Positions 47,301-58,600 of a stretch of DNA of 64,000 bases are shown here, in pieces. The notes below the pieces were generated by a model that saw nothing but the letters and a program-made list of their open reading frames with translations, was not told where the DNA came from and did no database searches. The stretch covers positions 19,462,698-19,526,697 of the forward strand of contig OZ037765.1 in the NCBI GenBank assembly GCA_964035545.1, written 5' to 3'. A program made the position numbers and the translations under genes. Position 1 is the stretch's first letter; each line of letters starts with the position of its first letter. Origin of the DNA: Bugula neritina. Taxonomy: Eukaryota; Bryozoa; Gymnolaemata; Cheilostomatida; Bugulidae.

Positions 47301-50300
47301 TCGTAGAGCCTAATTAATTCTATTATAGCAGGATTATGTTATTGATCTAATTAATGACTCAGGTATAGTATGCAACATGCAGGGTCAAACTTATGAACTC
47401 TGCATATTACAGAGCATTAGACTCCTGCACACAAGAGCCTTTGCTCCTAAGGATGTATAAACAAGTACGTGCCCAATAGCACTTGCAGCAAACTTAACAG
47501 TCAGAAAGAAATATCATGACGTTACAACTATGAAAGTATTTTATATAATTTCCTGTATGGTATTTCGAAATATATGCTTGAGTAAAACATAAACAAACTC
47601 TCACGCTGTATCACACTGGAAGGTAGCTCTATCTTGTACAATAACCTGCACATGCCTGCCGTAGACTGCCTACCTGCGACTTCAGAGTGTCCATATCCTT
47701 GTGCAGCTGGTCATTGTCATGTCTAAGCTGTGTATTCTCCAACTGTATAACTTCAGCTTCTATATGCTCCGCGCTAGATTCCCCCCTATGTTCTCCTCGG
47801 TGTGCTGACACTTGAGATAGCTTCTTCAGCTGCTTTGCCAGAGCCTCATTTTCATGCTCAATATCCCTCAGCCTTTTTCTTAACATTTTAGCTTCCTCTT
47901 CAGCAAATACTAGCTGCTCCTTAGCATCAGCTTCCCGTTCTATACTCGCCTCTAAATTGCTTTTCAAAGTATCTATATCAGCTGACCCTTGTCTTACTAT
48001 CGTAGCCTACAAAAATAGAAATGTTTGGAGCCAAATATGTTAAAATGGGTAGACATTTGCAATTACTGAGGAAGCATTTAAATAGAATGTTTGGTTATGC
48101 TCATCTATAAATATAGGCAATAATTTGCCTTTCAACTAAACAGTTGATGCTTGTAGAAACATTTTATTATACTACTCTACTGTTTTGACCTTAAGCAAAA
48201 CTTGATGAAAATAAATTGGCAAAAGTATAAATATAAGCCTGCATACCTTTACACACTAATAAACTGCATAGTTCATCTTGTTGCAGGTTGAGCATAACTA
48301 ACTACATTTCATTGCGCTTCTATTAATAGTGTATTACACAATTAGAATTGATAAAAAATTCAATTAAACTGTTAAAGTTCTAACATTAGGTGCCACAAAA
48401 ATGCAAAGTACACATATAACATATATTTATAGATAAGTAATAGATCATAATTATTTTATAAGAAAAAAGCAGTAGTGTGTCCTCGTTTTGAAACATGCAG
48501 AAAGTCTTAATACTGTAAGCATGCAGATCTCACCACTGGTAGTAGATTCGGAGATCCAGATCCAGCATTTAGCTAAAAAAATTATTATTACATAATAAAT
48601 GATAAATTCAATATGCAGGATAAATTGTGATTTAGAGACATTGATACGGAATATGTAGCTTCTGCTACCAAATAGCAGTCTAAAAATGAAGCCAAGAAGT
48701 CATATAGAAGTTTGAAAGAACTTAGGCTATTGAAATTTTCCCATTTTTCAGCTAGCAGACCCTTGACAAAAATAATATAATGATATACAGTCTGTGGTTT
48801 CTCATTGACTACTTATATAACCAAAATAACATACATCACCTCTAAAGTTCCCCTGCCAATAATTGATAAGAAATTTCATTATTCTGCACTGGAACTAACA
48901 GCAAAATTGAAATATTATTGAAACAAAATTTCATGTTTTCCAAAAAGTTGTATTCAATATCCAAACATTGCCAAAACTATAATAAGGAGAAAGAGAAATT
49001 TATTATCATACTATCTCTATCTTACCTGCTCTCTCAAATGTAGAATATTATTACGAAGTCTGTCATTTTCTAAGTCAAGCGACTTTATTTCTTCTCTGTG
49101 GTTAGCTGCCTCAGCTTCCAGCTTCTCGCGTCTTTCCTCAGACCTCTGCAGTTGGTTGTGCAGCTCAACAGAGATTTCCTTCGCAGCTTGCAAGTCGCCT
49201 TCCAATGACTGCATCCTTCTAATTTCATCATCTGTGAATGTACCACCCTGCAGTAACTTTATTTCTTCAAGCAATGTCTCTTTTTCGCGTTCAGTTTCTT
49301 GCAATTTTGCATCAGCCTTTTTCAATCTAAAGTGAATGATACGTAGACTTCTGGCCATGTCATCTAATCGCTGCTGCAAAATAATTGTCTCATGAATCTC
49401 GTCGTCATGAAATTGATCTCGCATCTCATTCATAATCAATTTAAGCTCTTCGATTTCTTCTAGGTATTGCTGATTCAATTCTTCTAGTTCCTCACAGCGT
49501 TCTTCACTTTCTTTCAGCGCCTCTCGATAGATCAACAACTCCTTAATTTGGTGCTTAGCTTCTTGCAATTGCTGTTCTGATGCAGCCAACTTGTTCTCTA
49601 AAGATTGACTCAAGGTTTTCAGTTCAGGTTCATTTAATTGAGCTTTTAGCAAATCAATTGAGGCTTTCATTTCTCCATTTTCTTTTTTCATGATTTCAAA
49701 CAAATTGATAAGCTGTTTCATAGGTACATGCTGCTCATTGTCTATTGCCATGACAAGCTCAACCATAAAGTTTAAAGCAGAATCGTGGTCCACCACATCT
49801 AAAGTCATAATTTTTCTTTTATCTTTAGTGCTCTTTGAAGATGTGCCATTTGAAAGTTGCTGTATTTTAGAATCTTTTTCAGGAATTGACTTTCTATTAG
49901 CAGAATTTTTTGCTGGAGTATCATTTTCTATACTTTTGTTGATTTTCTTCGGCTTCGGGAGAGTATGGCGCCCCACATCATCTTTCACAGAGCAAGAGTA
50001 TGAGTCTATCGTTTTTGGAAAAGGTAACTTTGGTGGTGCTGATTTATCCTCAATTATTGAATTTTCAAGACTTTTAAATTTGTCAAAGGCAGAGTTTGAA
50101 ACTTTCATTTCTTTTCTAGACAATTGAGGTGATGTAAAATTATATTTTAAATCTTTGACTTTACCCTTTGCTGAGTCATTCCACTCAGCTGTTTTTTCTG
50201 CGGTAGTCTTTTTTGTTTCTACATCAGATTTATATTTTTTTATCCTATCTTGGAGAGAAGTTATTTCTCCTTTAGTGTCCCCTGGTTTTCTATTCAAAGT

Positions 50301-50756
50301 TTTGTCTTCAAATGTTTTCCGTTGGTTTTTAGATATACTTTTGTCCAGCGTGTTTGTTTGAGATCGCTCTTCACTAAGTTGTTCGTATACTTTCGTCTTT
50401 GCATGAATCCAGCGCCTCTCAGCAACACTGTTACTTCTTGTTCTTACTTTTCCTAGAAGGTCATCAGCAGGTGTACTTTTGCTTACATTTTCTTCACTAG
50501 CAGCCCTTCGAAAAGGTCCTTTTGAGTGTCGAACATTCTCAGGTTTTGGCGAAGTAAACTGTTCAAAGTGTTCTTTGTAGGAAGAAAATGAGTCAGACTT
50601 GTCCGCCAATTTTCCTGGTGGGTGACTTCTACCAGTCATGCTCCTTGGTGCAGGTGACGGTGCGCGCTGCCGTTTGATGCTGTTTTCGAACATGGCTCTA
50701 GCTCCTTTGACCACAACATTCGACTTCCCTCTATACTCAACCTGAGCAGCCTTCAT
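41357..50756 (-). CDS. MTCL/SOGA-type coiled-coil protein
   Basis: Six exons: 50756-49026, 48572-48534, 48006-47674, 46336-45907, 43227-42884, 41509-41357; all joins are phase-consistent, about 1009 aa. Residues 1-310 are basic, Ser/Pro-rich and disordered. From about 335 to the end there are long coiled coils: EIEELKLIMNEMRDQFHDDE with LRIIHFRLKKADAK at about 480 is the part most like microtubule crosslinking factors (MTCL1, SOGA), which have a matching RDQYLEE...CRILQYRLRKAE segment. Those proteins crosslink and stabilise microtubules near the Golgi and cell cortex. Exon 48572-48534 is only 13 codons (Gly/Ser/Pro) and is a natural cassette candidate. The terminal exon ends in another coiled coil and KPKGID. 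Start ATG at 50756 is the first in the open exon; an upstream exon cannot be excluded. The family call rests on motif similarity only. Confidence 0.75.
44796..44872. repeat. AT-rich TATAATATAAT tandem repeat
   Basis: About 75 bases of TATAATATAATTATA-type units inside the 2.7-kb intron of the MTCL/SOGA-type gene. Low-complexity, nothing else seen. Confidence 0.9.
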
Positions 50757-52612
50757 TATGAAAGAGAGATATTACTAACTACTCTAGCCAATTATTTCCT
50801 TCTAGTATATATATCAATTATATCTAATGATTATACAATGGACCTCTAGTGCCTATCCTAAGCATTACTTCGGAGGGTATTGATGTAGCACTTGTTGAGA
50901 TGAAGTTAACAAGCTAAGTTATGATATATAGTTGAGGAGGTTTAAAGTGGTCTATACTTGTGACAGCGAATCTGTTAATAAAAGATACAAATCACAGCAT
51001 ACTAGTACTGGTAAGATTGATTCGTACTGATAGGCTGAAACAAGCATAGTTAGTTAGACCTGTGTTTAGTGATAAGCTCATTAGTGTACTAGTCCTACCT
51101 ATATATATACACCAGCCATTCTTCATAACACAGCAAATCCATACATGCAGCTCCTATTAGCAACCTGTAAGATGCACATCTGCATTAATTACGTACATTT
51201 GCAAGTCATGGAAGATCATTAGACCCACAATACAGCAACATAGTTGCACTGCATATTTTATGATATAATTCACACATTGCATATCAATGGTTTGAATTTG
51301 TAAGCTAGAGCCACACATATAGACATACTGTGTATAACTTAACTGATGTGACTGACAAGTTTTAGATGATAGCTTTTATAAAATAATTTTGCCCACACTG
51401 GGATTCGAACCCAAGACCTCTGGCTTGCAAGCAGGCACACCAACCATTACACACAAGACTATTAGGTAAACTCAACACTACAGTTCTGAAGTTCATAGGA
51501 CAGCAATTATTCTAACTTCTGATCATTGATTTGTAAATGCAATATAGATTTTTGTGATACAATATTTCGGAGGTACATGTAATTTCAATTAGCTCATGTT
51601 GAAGACAATTTAAATATGATTAGTTAGACAGTAGCAGCATGACAGTAAAATAACAAATTGTGTTTTTAATTTTTAGAAAATCTAATGATTATTTCTGTAC
51701 TGAAAGAGATAAGTGCATGTCTTAAATAATTTACAGCTATCTGACTATATTCAAGTAGATATTTTTGTAAAAAGCATATTGCAACTTGAAAAGGTATTGA
51801 TAGGTGGTATACATTTATTTATAAACATTTCCAAAAAAACAGTAGACTGGAGCATAACTATACCATTTTCTTATTCTAAAGTTCTGCAGATGTTAAGAAA
51901 ACTATTTAATACACCGTCTAATAATACAACACATTAAGATTGCTTAAATTAAAACATATATTTGCTGCTCATATATAATAGAAACATTATTTTACTAATT
52001 ACCAGAAAAACTAGTGATACAGCAAAATTACACAAACTATACAAAATATGCAATATTTCCAGCCAACAAATTTATCACAAAAGTTTTGTGAAAGATGTTG
52101 AAGTTTTCTGAATTTAATGATAATAATGCAATTAGCTGGGTTTATTGTTTTGTGATAAGTTGTTGCTCCACGCATAAATATTATGAATTATTTTAAAGAA
52201 AAACCAAAAAATATAAGTGGCTGTTACATAGCAAAAAAAGGCACAGATGGAATTGTATTTGAAAGCTAATACATGCTTATATGGTGAGTTAATTTATGCA
52301 GACTGAAGGCACTTTATTACAACAGTCTAGTTACTAGTATGTTATTAAACCATATTTTTACTTCTGATTCTTAGATGACTATATAAGTACAATATATTAA
52401 AGTCGATTACAACCAAGCTTTTACAACCAAAACCCATTTCCAAATAATGAAAGTGCCTAACATAATAAGTTAATTTTTAGTTTTCTCAAAAAACGTTTTA
52501 AAATAAAAAAAAATGAATTGAAAAATCAAACAGCACACTAAGAAAAACATTTTCTATATTGAAATAGCATGCATGCAAATGCTTTTTTATACGGTTTATA
52601 TTTGCTCGGTCA
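50757..52612. other. Spacer between MARF1 and the MTCL/SOGA-type gene
   Basis: About 1.9 kb that must hold the MARF1 3' UTR and the promoter of the downstream minus-strand gene. AT-rich. The one distinctive feature is the tRNA-like stretch at 51391-51459. Confidence 0.6.
51391..51459 (-). pseudogene. tRNA-like sequence (tRNA pseudogene or SINE head)
   Basis: On the minus strand GTGTAATGGTTGG is a good A box and GGTTCGAATCCC a perfect B box; the T arm folds with five pairs. The anticodon arm has lost a base or pair, and the 5' and 3' ends do not form an acceptor stem, so it is not a working tRNA. A-box wording is closest to glutamine or valine tRNAs. Its head differs from the SINE in the sideroflexin intron, so it is a separate derivation. 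Confidence 0.7.
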
Positions 52613-55600
52613 CTACATACGATTGTCGTACCCAACTGTAGCTTGAGTTCCAGTTGCAAAGTTGGTGAGAGGAGGTCTGGGCAAGTGTCTACACCCACCT
52701 GAGATAAAACAAACAGGTGAGTGTACAACCAATCATAACTGCTTTCAGAACAGAGTAGAGTAAGAACATAACTTACCAAATGCTCCATAGCCTGGATCCA
52801 GTACAGGTCCTTCACTCTGTGGAGGATGTTTAATAAGCTCCGTATAGATGCCCACTTTGTATACCAGCTGGTGGGCTAATCGACTTATATGGTCTTGTCT
52901 CAACAGAATAGTCTGTCTGCCACCTTTGCCTCTGATACTCACCATAAAATCCATTACCTAAAACATTACAATTTGTAATTATAAAACTTGTATAGCCAAT
53001 TTGATAAATCATTTTAACAAATATCTTACAAGATTCAGCATCTTGAAGAAAAACTTGGAGCAATTTCAAATTACTAATATTAGAATTTGATAACTGTAGT
53101 ATATAATATATGAAGTTATAATATTGAATTTTCTAAATGACCCATTTTGACAAGTTAATTTTTTCAAAGTGTATGAATTTGCAGGTATGAAATCCTATTC
53201 CATTAAAATTTTCCACAACATTATTCAACTATAAAAATGCCTTTCTGAAACAAATTTTCCACAAGTGTAGAGCGACATAAAGATATCTAGCAAGTGCCAG
53301 TTATCCCTACAATAGCTGACCTGTATAGTTACAGAGAGGTTCTGGTGGCATGGTTGGCTGGTAATGTTATTACACAGAGCTCTTCTGTACTCTGATTCAT
53401 AACTCGCCAAAGTCAGCTTTCCTTGACTATGCATCAAAAGTGCCATGAGACGTCTGGCAAGAGAGAGCAAGGGATGAAGGCAAATCGTACCATGACTTCC
53501 ACCCTCCGTCATCTACAAAGTTGTCAAAAACCAATTCATTTATGCTGTTCAACCAATCATATCACAGATAACTCACTATCATTCATCTGATAATGGAACT
53601 GTGCCACTTACTTAAGATGAACTTAGACACACAAACCTTATAAACAAAAAACAAAAAATGCTTTGTTAGGCATAGATTGAAGATTGAAAAATGTTTTTAA
53701 TATTCTGATTACAGTTTAGGGTTGAAAAATTTTTTCTATACACAGTAACGCAATAAGCAACATTTGGAAGCTGTTATTGTCCCACAGTTGGTCCTAGAAC
53801 TACATTTACTTTGCAAACTATTAATCACAAATCCATACACACCCAGATAAGTTTTCCTGGCTAACTGTGTGACTAAATTGGGCAGATTTTAATCCTGCAG
53901 CAAATTTTTGTGTCAAGTGGGTTATCCTTCTTGACTTTTTTTACATACCAGCAATAGATATATCAATTAAACAGAAACCAACACAAAAGTGTGGCTTAGC
54001 TTTGCGACGTGCAACATTCAATAATTAAATGATTCTTTAAAGTAGACACAAGTGACTGCTTGGGGGGAGGATAGACTTGTTAGACTTTTTCCTGATATGC
54101 TTTAAGTATAGCTTTTACTATTGTGTCGAGTCATACCAAATAGAATTATAGGGAATACAACTCTTGAGTTCATACTAACTTTGTTTAAACTCTAGTACAC
54201 CATAAACCCCAATTTTGCAGAAAAGATTTTCAATGCTGATAATAAAACCACAGAAGATAAAATAGTTTAGCAAAATCTTTGCCAACCAACCTCTATTATA
54301 GCAAAATATTTAACAAGTAGATACCATGATTGCTGGACTGAGTGAGCGTTTGATGACATTCCAGTCCGGAGCCTCAGAGTAGTAGGCTATATGCATCTCA
54401 GTGAATCGGGCTATCTTCAGACACCCGTTACTCTTGTTCATGAGAAGCTCTAAGCATCTCCGAGCTGCCAGTTCATCCTTCTCCTTATCTAGAAGAACTA
54501 TTGTGTCTTTACCATTGAGTTTTTGTACCTGTAGCACAGTAGCATTCATATCTCTGCTTGAAGAACACAATTCAGCAAACAAAACTTAGACGAATCACTT
54601 CTAAAATTAGTAAAATACTCAATAGGCATTCCATTGGCCTAAAAATTACTTGTTAGCACTTTCAAACCTCATGCAATAGTTCATTAGGATTGTTGAATTT
54701 AACATTTTTAATAACTGAATTTTTGTGTGTGCATAAATGAAAAACCTGGAATAACAGCTGCACAAAAAAATGACTGAAAAACTCTGAAAATTTATAATAT
54801 AGTAAAAACTTTTGCTGCCAAGAAATTAATGCTGTGTAGTTAAAAACCATCAATATAAATTCTCTTGAACTATTTCCAATAAACTTAGTAATTTTTTTCC
54901 AGTTGATAGGCTTACAGAAAGAATACAAATTTTGAATAACCGAGCAGAATAAAATAATTTCGAATAAGTAGGTAGGTTGACTAAATTTTCAAATATTACT
55001 TTCAGCTAGTAAAAGAATATTATATAGGAAATACTGATAGAGGCAGTCAGAAGCTGCTAAAAGAAAAAGACCAGCTTCCACAATTTGAGTATTTTGACTA
55101 CTAAGGCTGGTTTCAGCAACAAAAATTTCCAAAATACTTTTGCAGGTTCTAGTAAGAGTTAAAACTATTTGACTTACAAATGCGATGTGTGGAATCTGCT
55201 CAATTAGCTCTTCCACTGAGGTAACTTCAAACTCTTCAATGTGCATTTGATGCCCATAGCCTTTCCAATAGACAGCACCCAAGTCTGCAATAGTTATGGC
55301 ACGCGTAGGACTATTCTTCAGCAGTGCCAAAATCTGCTCGCTCAGAACTTTATACAACTCTACTTTGGTTAGACAGATCTTTCGCTCTTCACCATTCTCT
55401 AGGATCTTGAATAGCATTAGAAATGTGTTAGACATGCTTGCTGCAAAATGTGTACTGCTGTGAGTCATGTTAGATTATGTTGAAACAAATTTAAGTAAAG
55501 CGAAATATACAGAATGTAAATAAATTATCTCCAAACCTTAACTTCAGCATCTTCTACCATCTGTTTCAAACTATATTTTACAGAAAATTCCAAGTACTTG

Positions 55601-58600
55601 AAAGGCAGTTTGACAAATTGAAGACACATTTAGAACAGGTTTTTATTTCAATGTCTAAATAGTTGGTTTACTAAACAGCTACAGTGCCAATAGAATTTTC
55701 TAAATTACAAGATGGAGCATTCTCATACCATATTGTGCAATAATAAAAATGTTAGTTTGCTATAAGTTGAACAGGTATGTGGGCAGACATTTGCAGCTAT
55801 TGCTGGACAACACATTTTCTGGCATACTCGAACACATCCAACCGACACTGGCTTATAACTTATACATTCAACATGTTCAGTAGTAACAATGTACCTCTTA
55901 CAAATTACAGACATATTTCAACTCTGTGCCCATACCCAAATCTGTCCTTACCACTACAACATCTGGGATAGCTTCAAACAGCTCCAATAGTTTGGTAAAA
56001 CCATAATCAGCCACTCGACACTGTCTCCCGAAATGGTGGTGATAATTTGGTATGAATTTATTAAATACCATTGTGCACTGCGGACTGTTCTTTAAGAGAT
56101 CAATGACTTCGTAAGCAAATTGCTTAGTTCTTTCAATTTCCTCCGGAGTTTGATCTGACAACACAATATAAAATCACACAAGGATAGTTTGTTTGGATAA
56201 AGTGGATACTATAACAAGCAATAACTATGAAAACAATATTTTCACAACCTAAAACTTTTTAAACCACAAAAAAGCACTAACTCTAACATAATATCTTGTG
56301 TACTGTAACAATACAGACATAACACCTATAAATTATTGACTGGGCACTATTGAATTTCTATATTACATTTGTATGCTATGTAAATTCGGCAAACCTCAAG
56401 CATTCTAATGATATAAAGTATTATGTGGACTTCTAAACATCAGAAAATTTCAATACTGGATCATATGCATATACTTTATATATAAACATATGTATACGTA
56501 TAGTATACACAAATACAAGAAAGCAAATTGAGTAGGGTAAACTTGTTATAGAGTATCAGGCAATTCAATATACACAGAGCCATCAAGATTTGAGACTGGT
56601 TATAAAATAGAATGTATTTAACAACTATGAACATTTAGCCTTAATCAGCAAATTAAACAAATACTACTCAGTTTCTTTAATTTTATTGCTCAAATATTGC
56701 ACAAAGAGTTTGCTAAATAATTAATATTCAGATTATCTACTAAAGAGATTTAAATTACTTACATTGAGTCAAGGAGCAGCATGTATAGGCATTTGTAAAG
56801 TGGGATTACATGCTGAAAGGGAAGGTGAGTATTGGGACAGCTTTGCTACATATTAAAACACAAGGAAAATACTGCAATTTAAATTAGAAACAGTCATGTT
56901 TATTGGGTGGAACAGACATTCGAAAATCATCACATGCTGAAATATGCATGCAGTTAGCAAAACAAACATTTATTTTTGTAAAATAAGAAAATGAAATAAA
57001 CTAGTTTCAAAACTTGTCTTATGTAATAGCTACATAACTATATATGCTGACAAATACTCAAGTATTTGGAAGCACCGATAAAAAGTATAATCTATAAACA
57101 TTAGAAATAAAAGACTTGATAGTAACAAATTAACGACTAAAATATTTAAAAAGTTGATCACCCTTTTTTGGAATGGACATTAAAATACTGTTCCCAGTAT
57201 CCGAGACTACAACTTGACTTTCAGATACGTCTTTTAAAATGTCCTCAATATAACAAAGACCAAAATTCGTAATGTTCAAATCTGTACCGAGGGCCTAAAA
57301 AACAGAACTAAGTAGTAGGACAATTTCTAGTTGTAATAACTTTGGTAACAATACGAAATATACAAAACAAAGCTACAGCTAAAATGCCTACCAAGCAAAC
57401 TTTGGAATCTCATGCCTCAGTATACTTCAATTTGCAAATTAGATTTTGCGTGAGTAGATTTAACATTTTCAACACATTTCACAATTCAGTGTTTGGTGGT
57501 TATGCCATAACCCAAGACATATTTCATAAGCATCTACTTTTAAATATCTAGACAGCTACATATCTACACACTTGTATGCCATACAGAAGTACATTAACAC
57601 ACCTTTTCATAGCATTCTGAGAACTGCTCCAAAGTGCATTCTTTATTTGGCTGAGTTCTCAATACCCGACACAAGTCCGAGGTGAACCGCCTTAAGTGAA
57701 TTCGGTGTGCGAGGTATAACACACGTTGACTTCCCGTACCTAGAATCTGGAAACAGTTCGGTTTGAAAATTAGAAAAATGGAATATTGAAAAAAGTTATG
57801 AGAGTATAACACAGCAGTCGTCAGCCAATGATACCGAGCCTTTGCATATAAACAAATTATATACAAAAATATATAAAATAATGTCAAATAGAAACCATCA
57901 ATGATGAGATTCACATGCAATTAGAAGAAGTAGAAATGAGAGTGGGAGTAGAAACACTATAAATAAATTTAAGAAAATTTACTTGCAATACGTGAGGAAC
58001 AGCCTCAAAGAGCTCCAGCAGTTTAGTAAACCCAAAGTCAGCCACACGACACTGGCGCCCAAAGTGATGATGATACGAAGGAATAAACTTGGAGAACGCC
58101 ATCTGGCAGCCCGGCATCCTCTTGAGCAAGTCAACTACTTCTCGGGAAAACTGAGATAACTGGGAGCTCAGGCTATATGTGTTCCGGCTGTTGAATTGTT
58201 CTGTAAAATATGTTATGTTAATTTGCATTGCTCATAGCAAACTTATGGCTAGATATTAGTCGCAACATGTGTCTTAAGAGTTAGTCTAACTTATGTCATA
58301 TTTACAAGATAAGTAATAACACTCACTGTATATTTTTGTGAGTTAGACATGTTCAACTCTTTAGCATACATGATCATAATATGAACATACAATTTGAGAC
58401 AGATCACTTTCGAGCTCCATACATAATAAATCTGAGACAATTGTCTTGTAATATCTCCTGTGTCTGTTCATTTGCTGAAAATACCAATAGTTTACTCACC
58501 GCTGACTTCGCTGTCAGGAGAGCTCGGCATCACCACCTCATCTCGTATGACTTTCTTAATTCCTAGTTTGTCAGCTTGGATACGTACGCCTGGCACACAG

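Noticed and set aside
49690-50456. Plus-strand frames up to 145 aa
   Set aside because: Antisense of the long first exon of the MTCL/SOGA-type gene, with no features of their own.
54528-54553. MARF1 exon starting at 54553 after CAAGCAG
   Set aside because: It breaks phase with the exon ending at 55178. The acceptor CTACAG at 54529-54534 gives an in-frame join and family-like sequence.
55405-55440. MARF1 exon starting at 55440 after TTTGCAG
   Set aside because: Out of phase with the upstream exon ending at 55952; the CAAG acceptor before 55405 joins in phase and matches the family.
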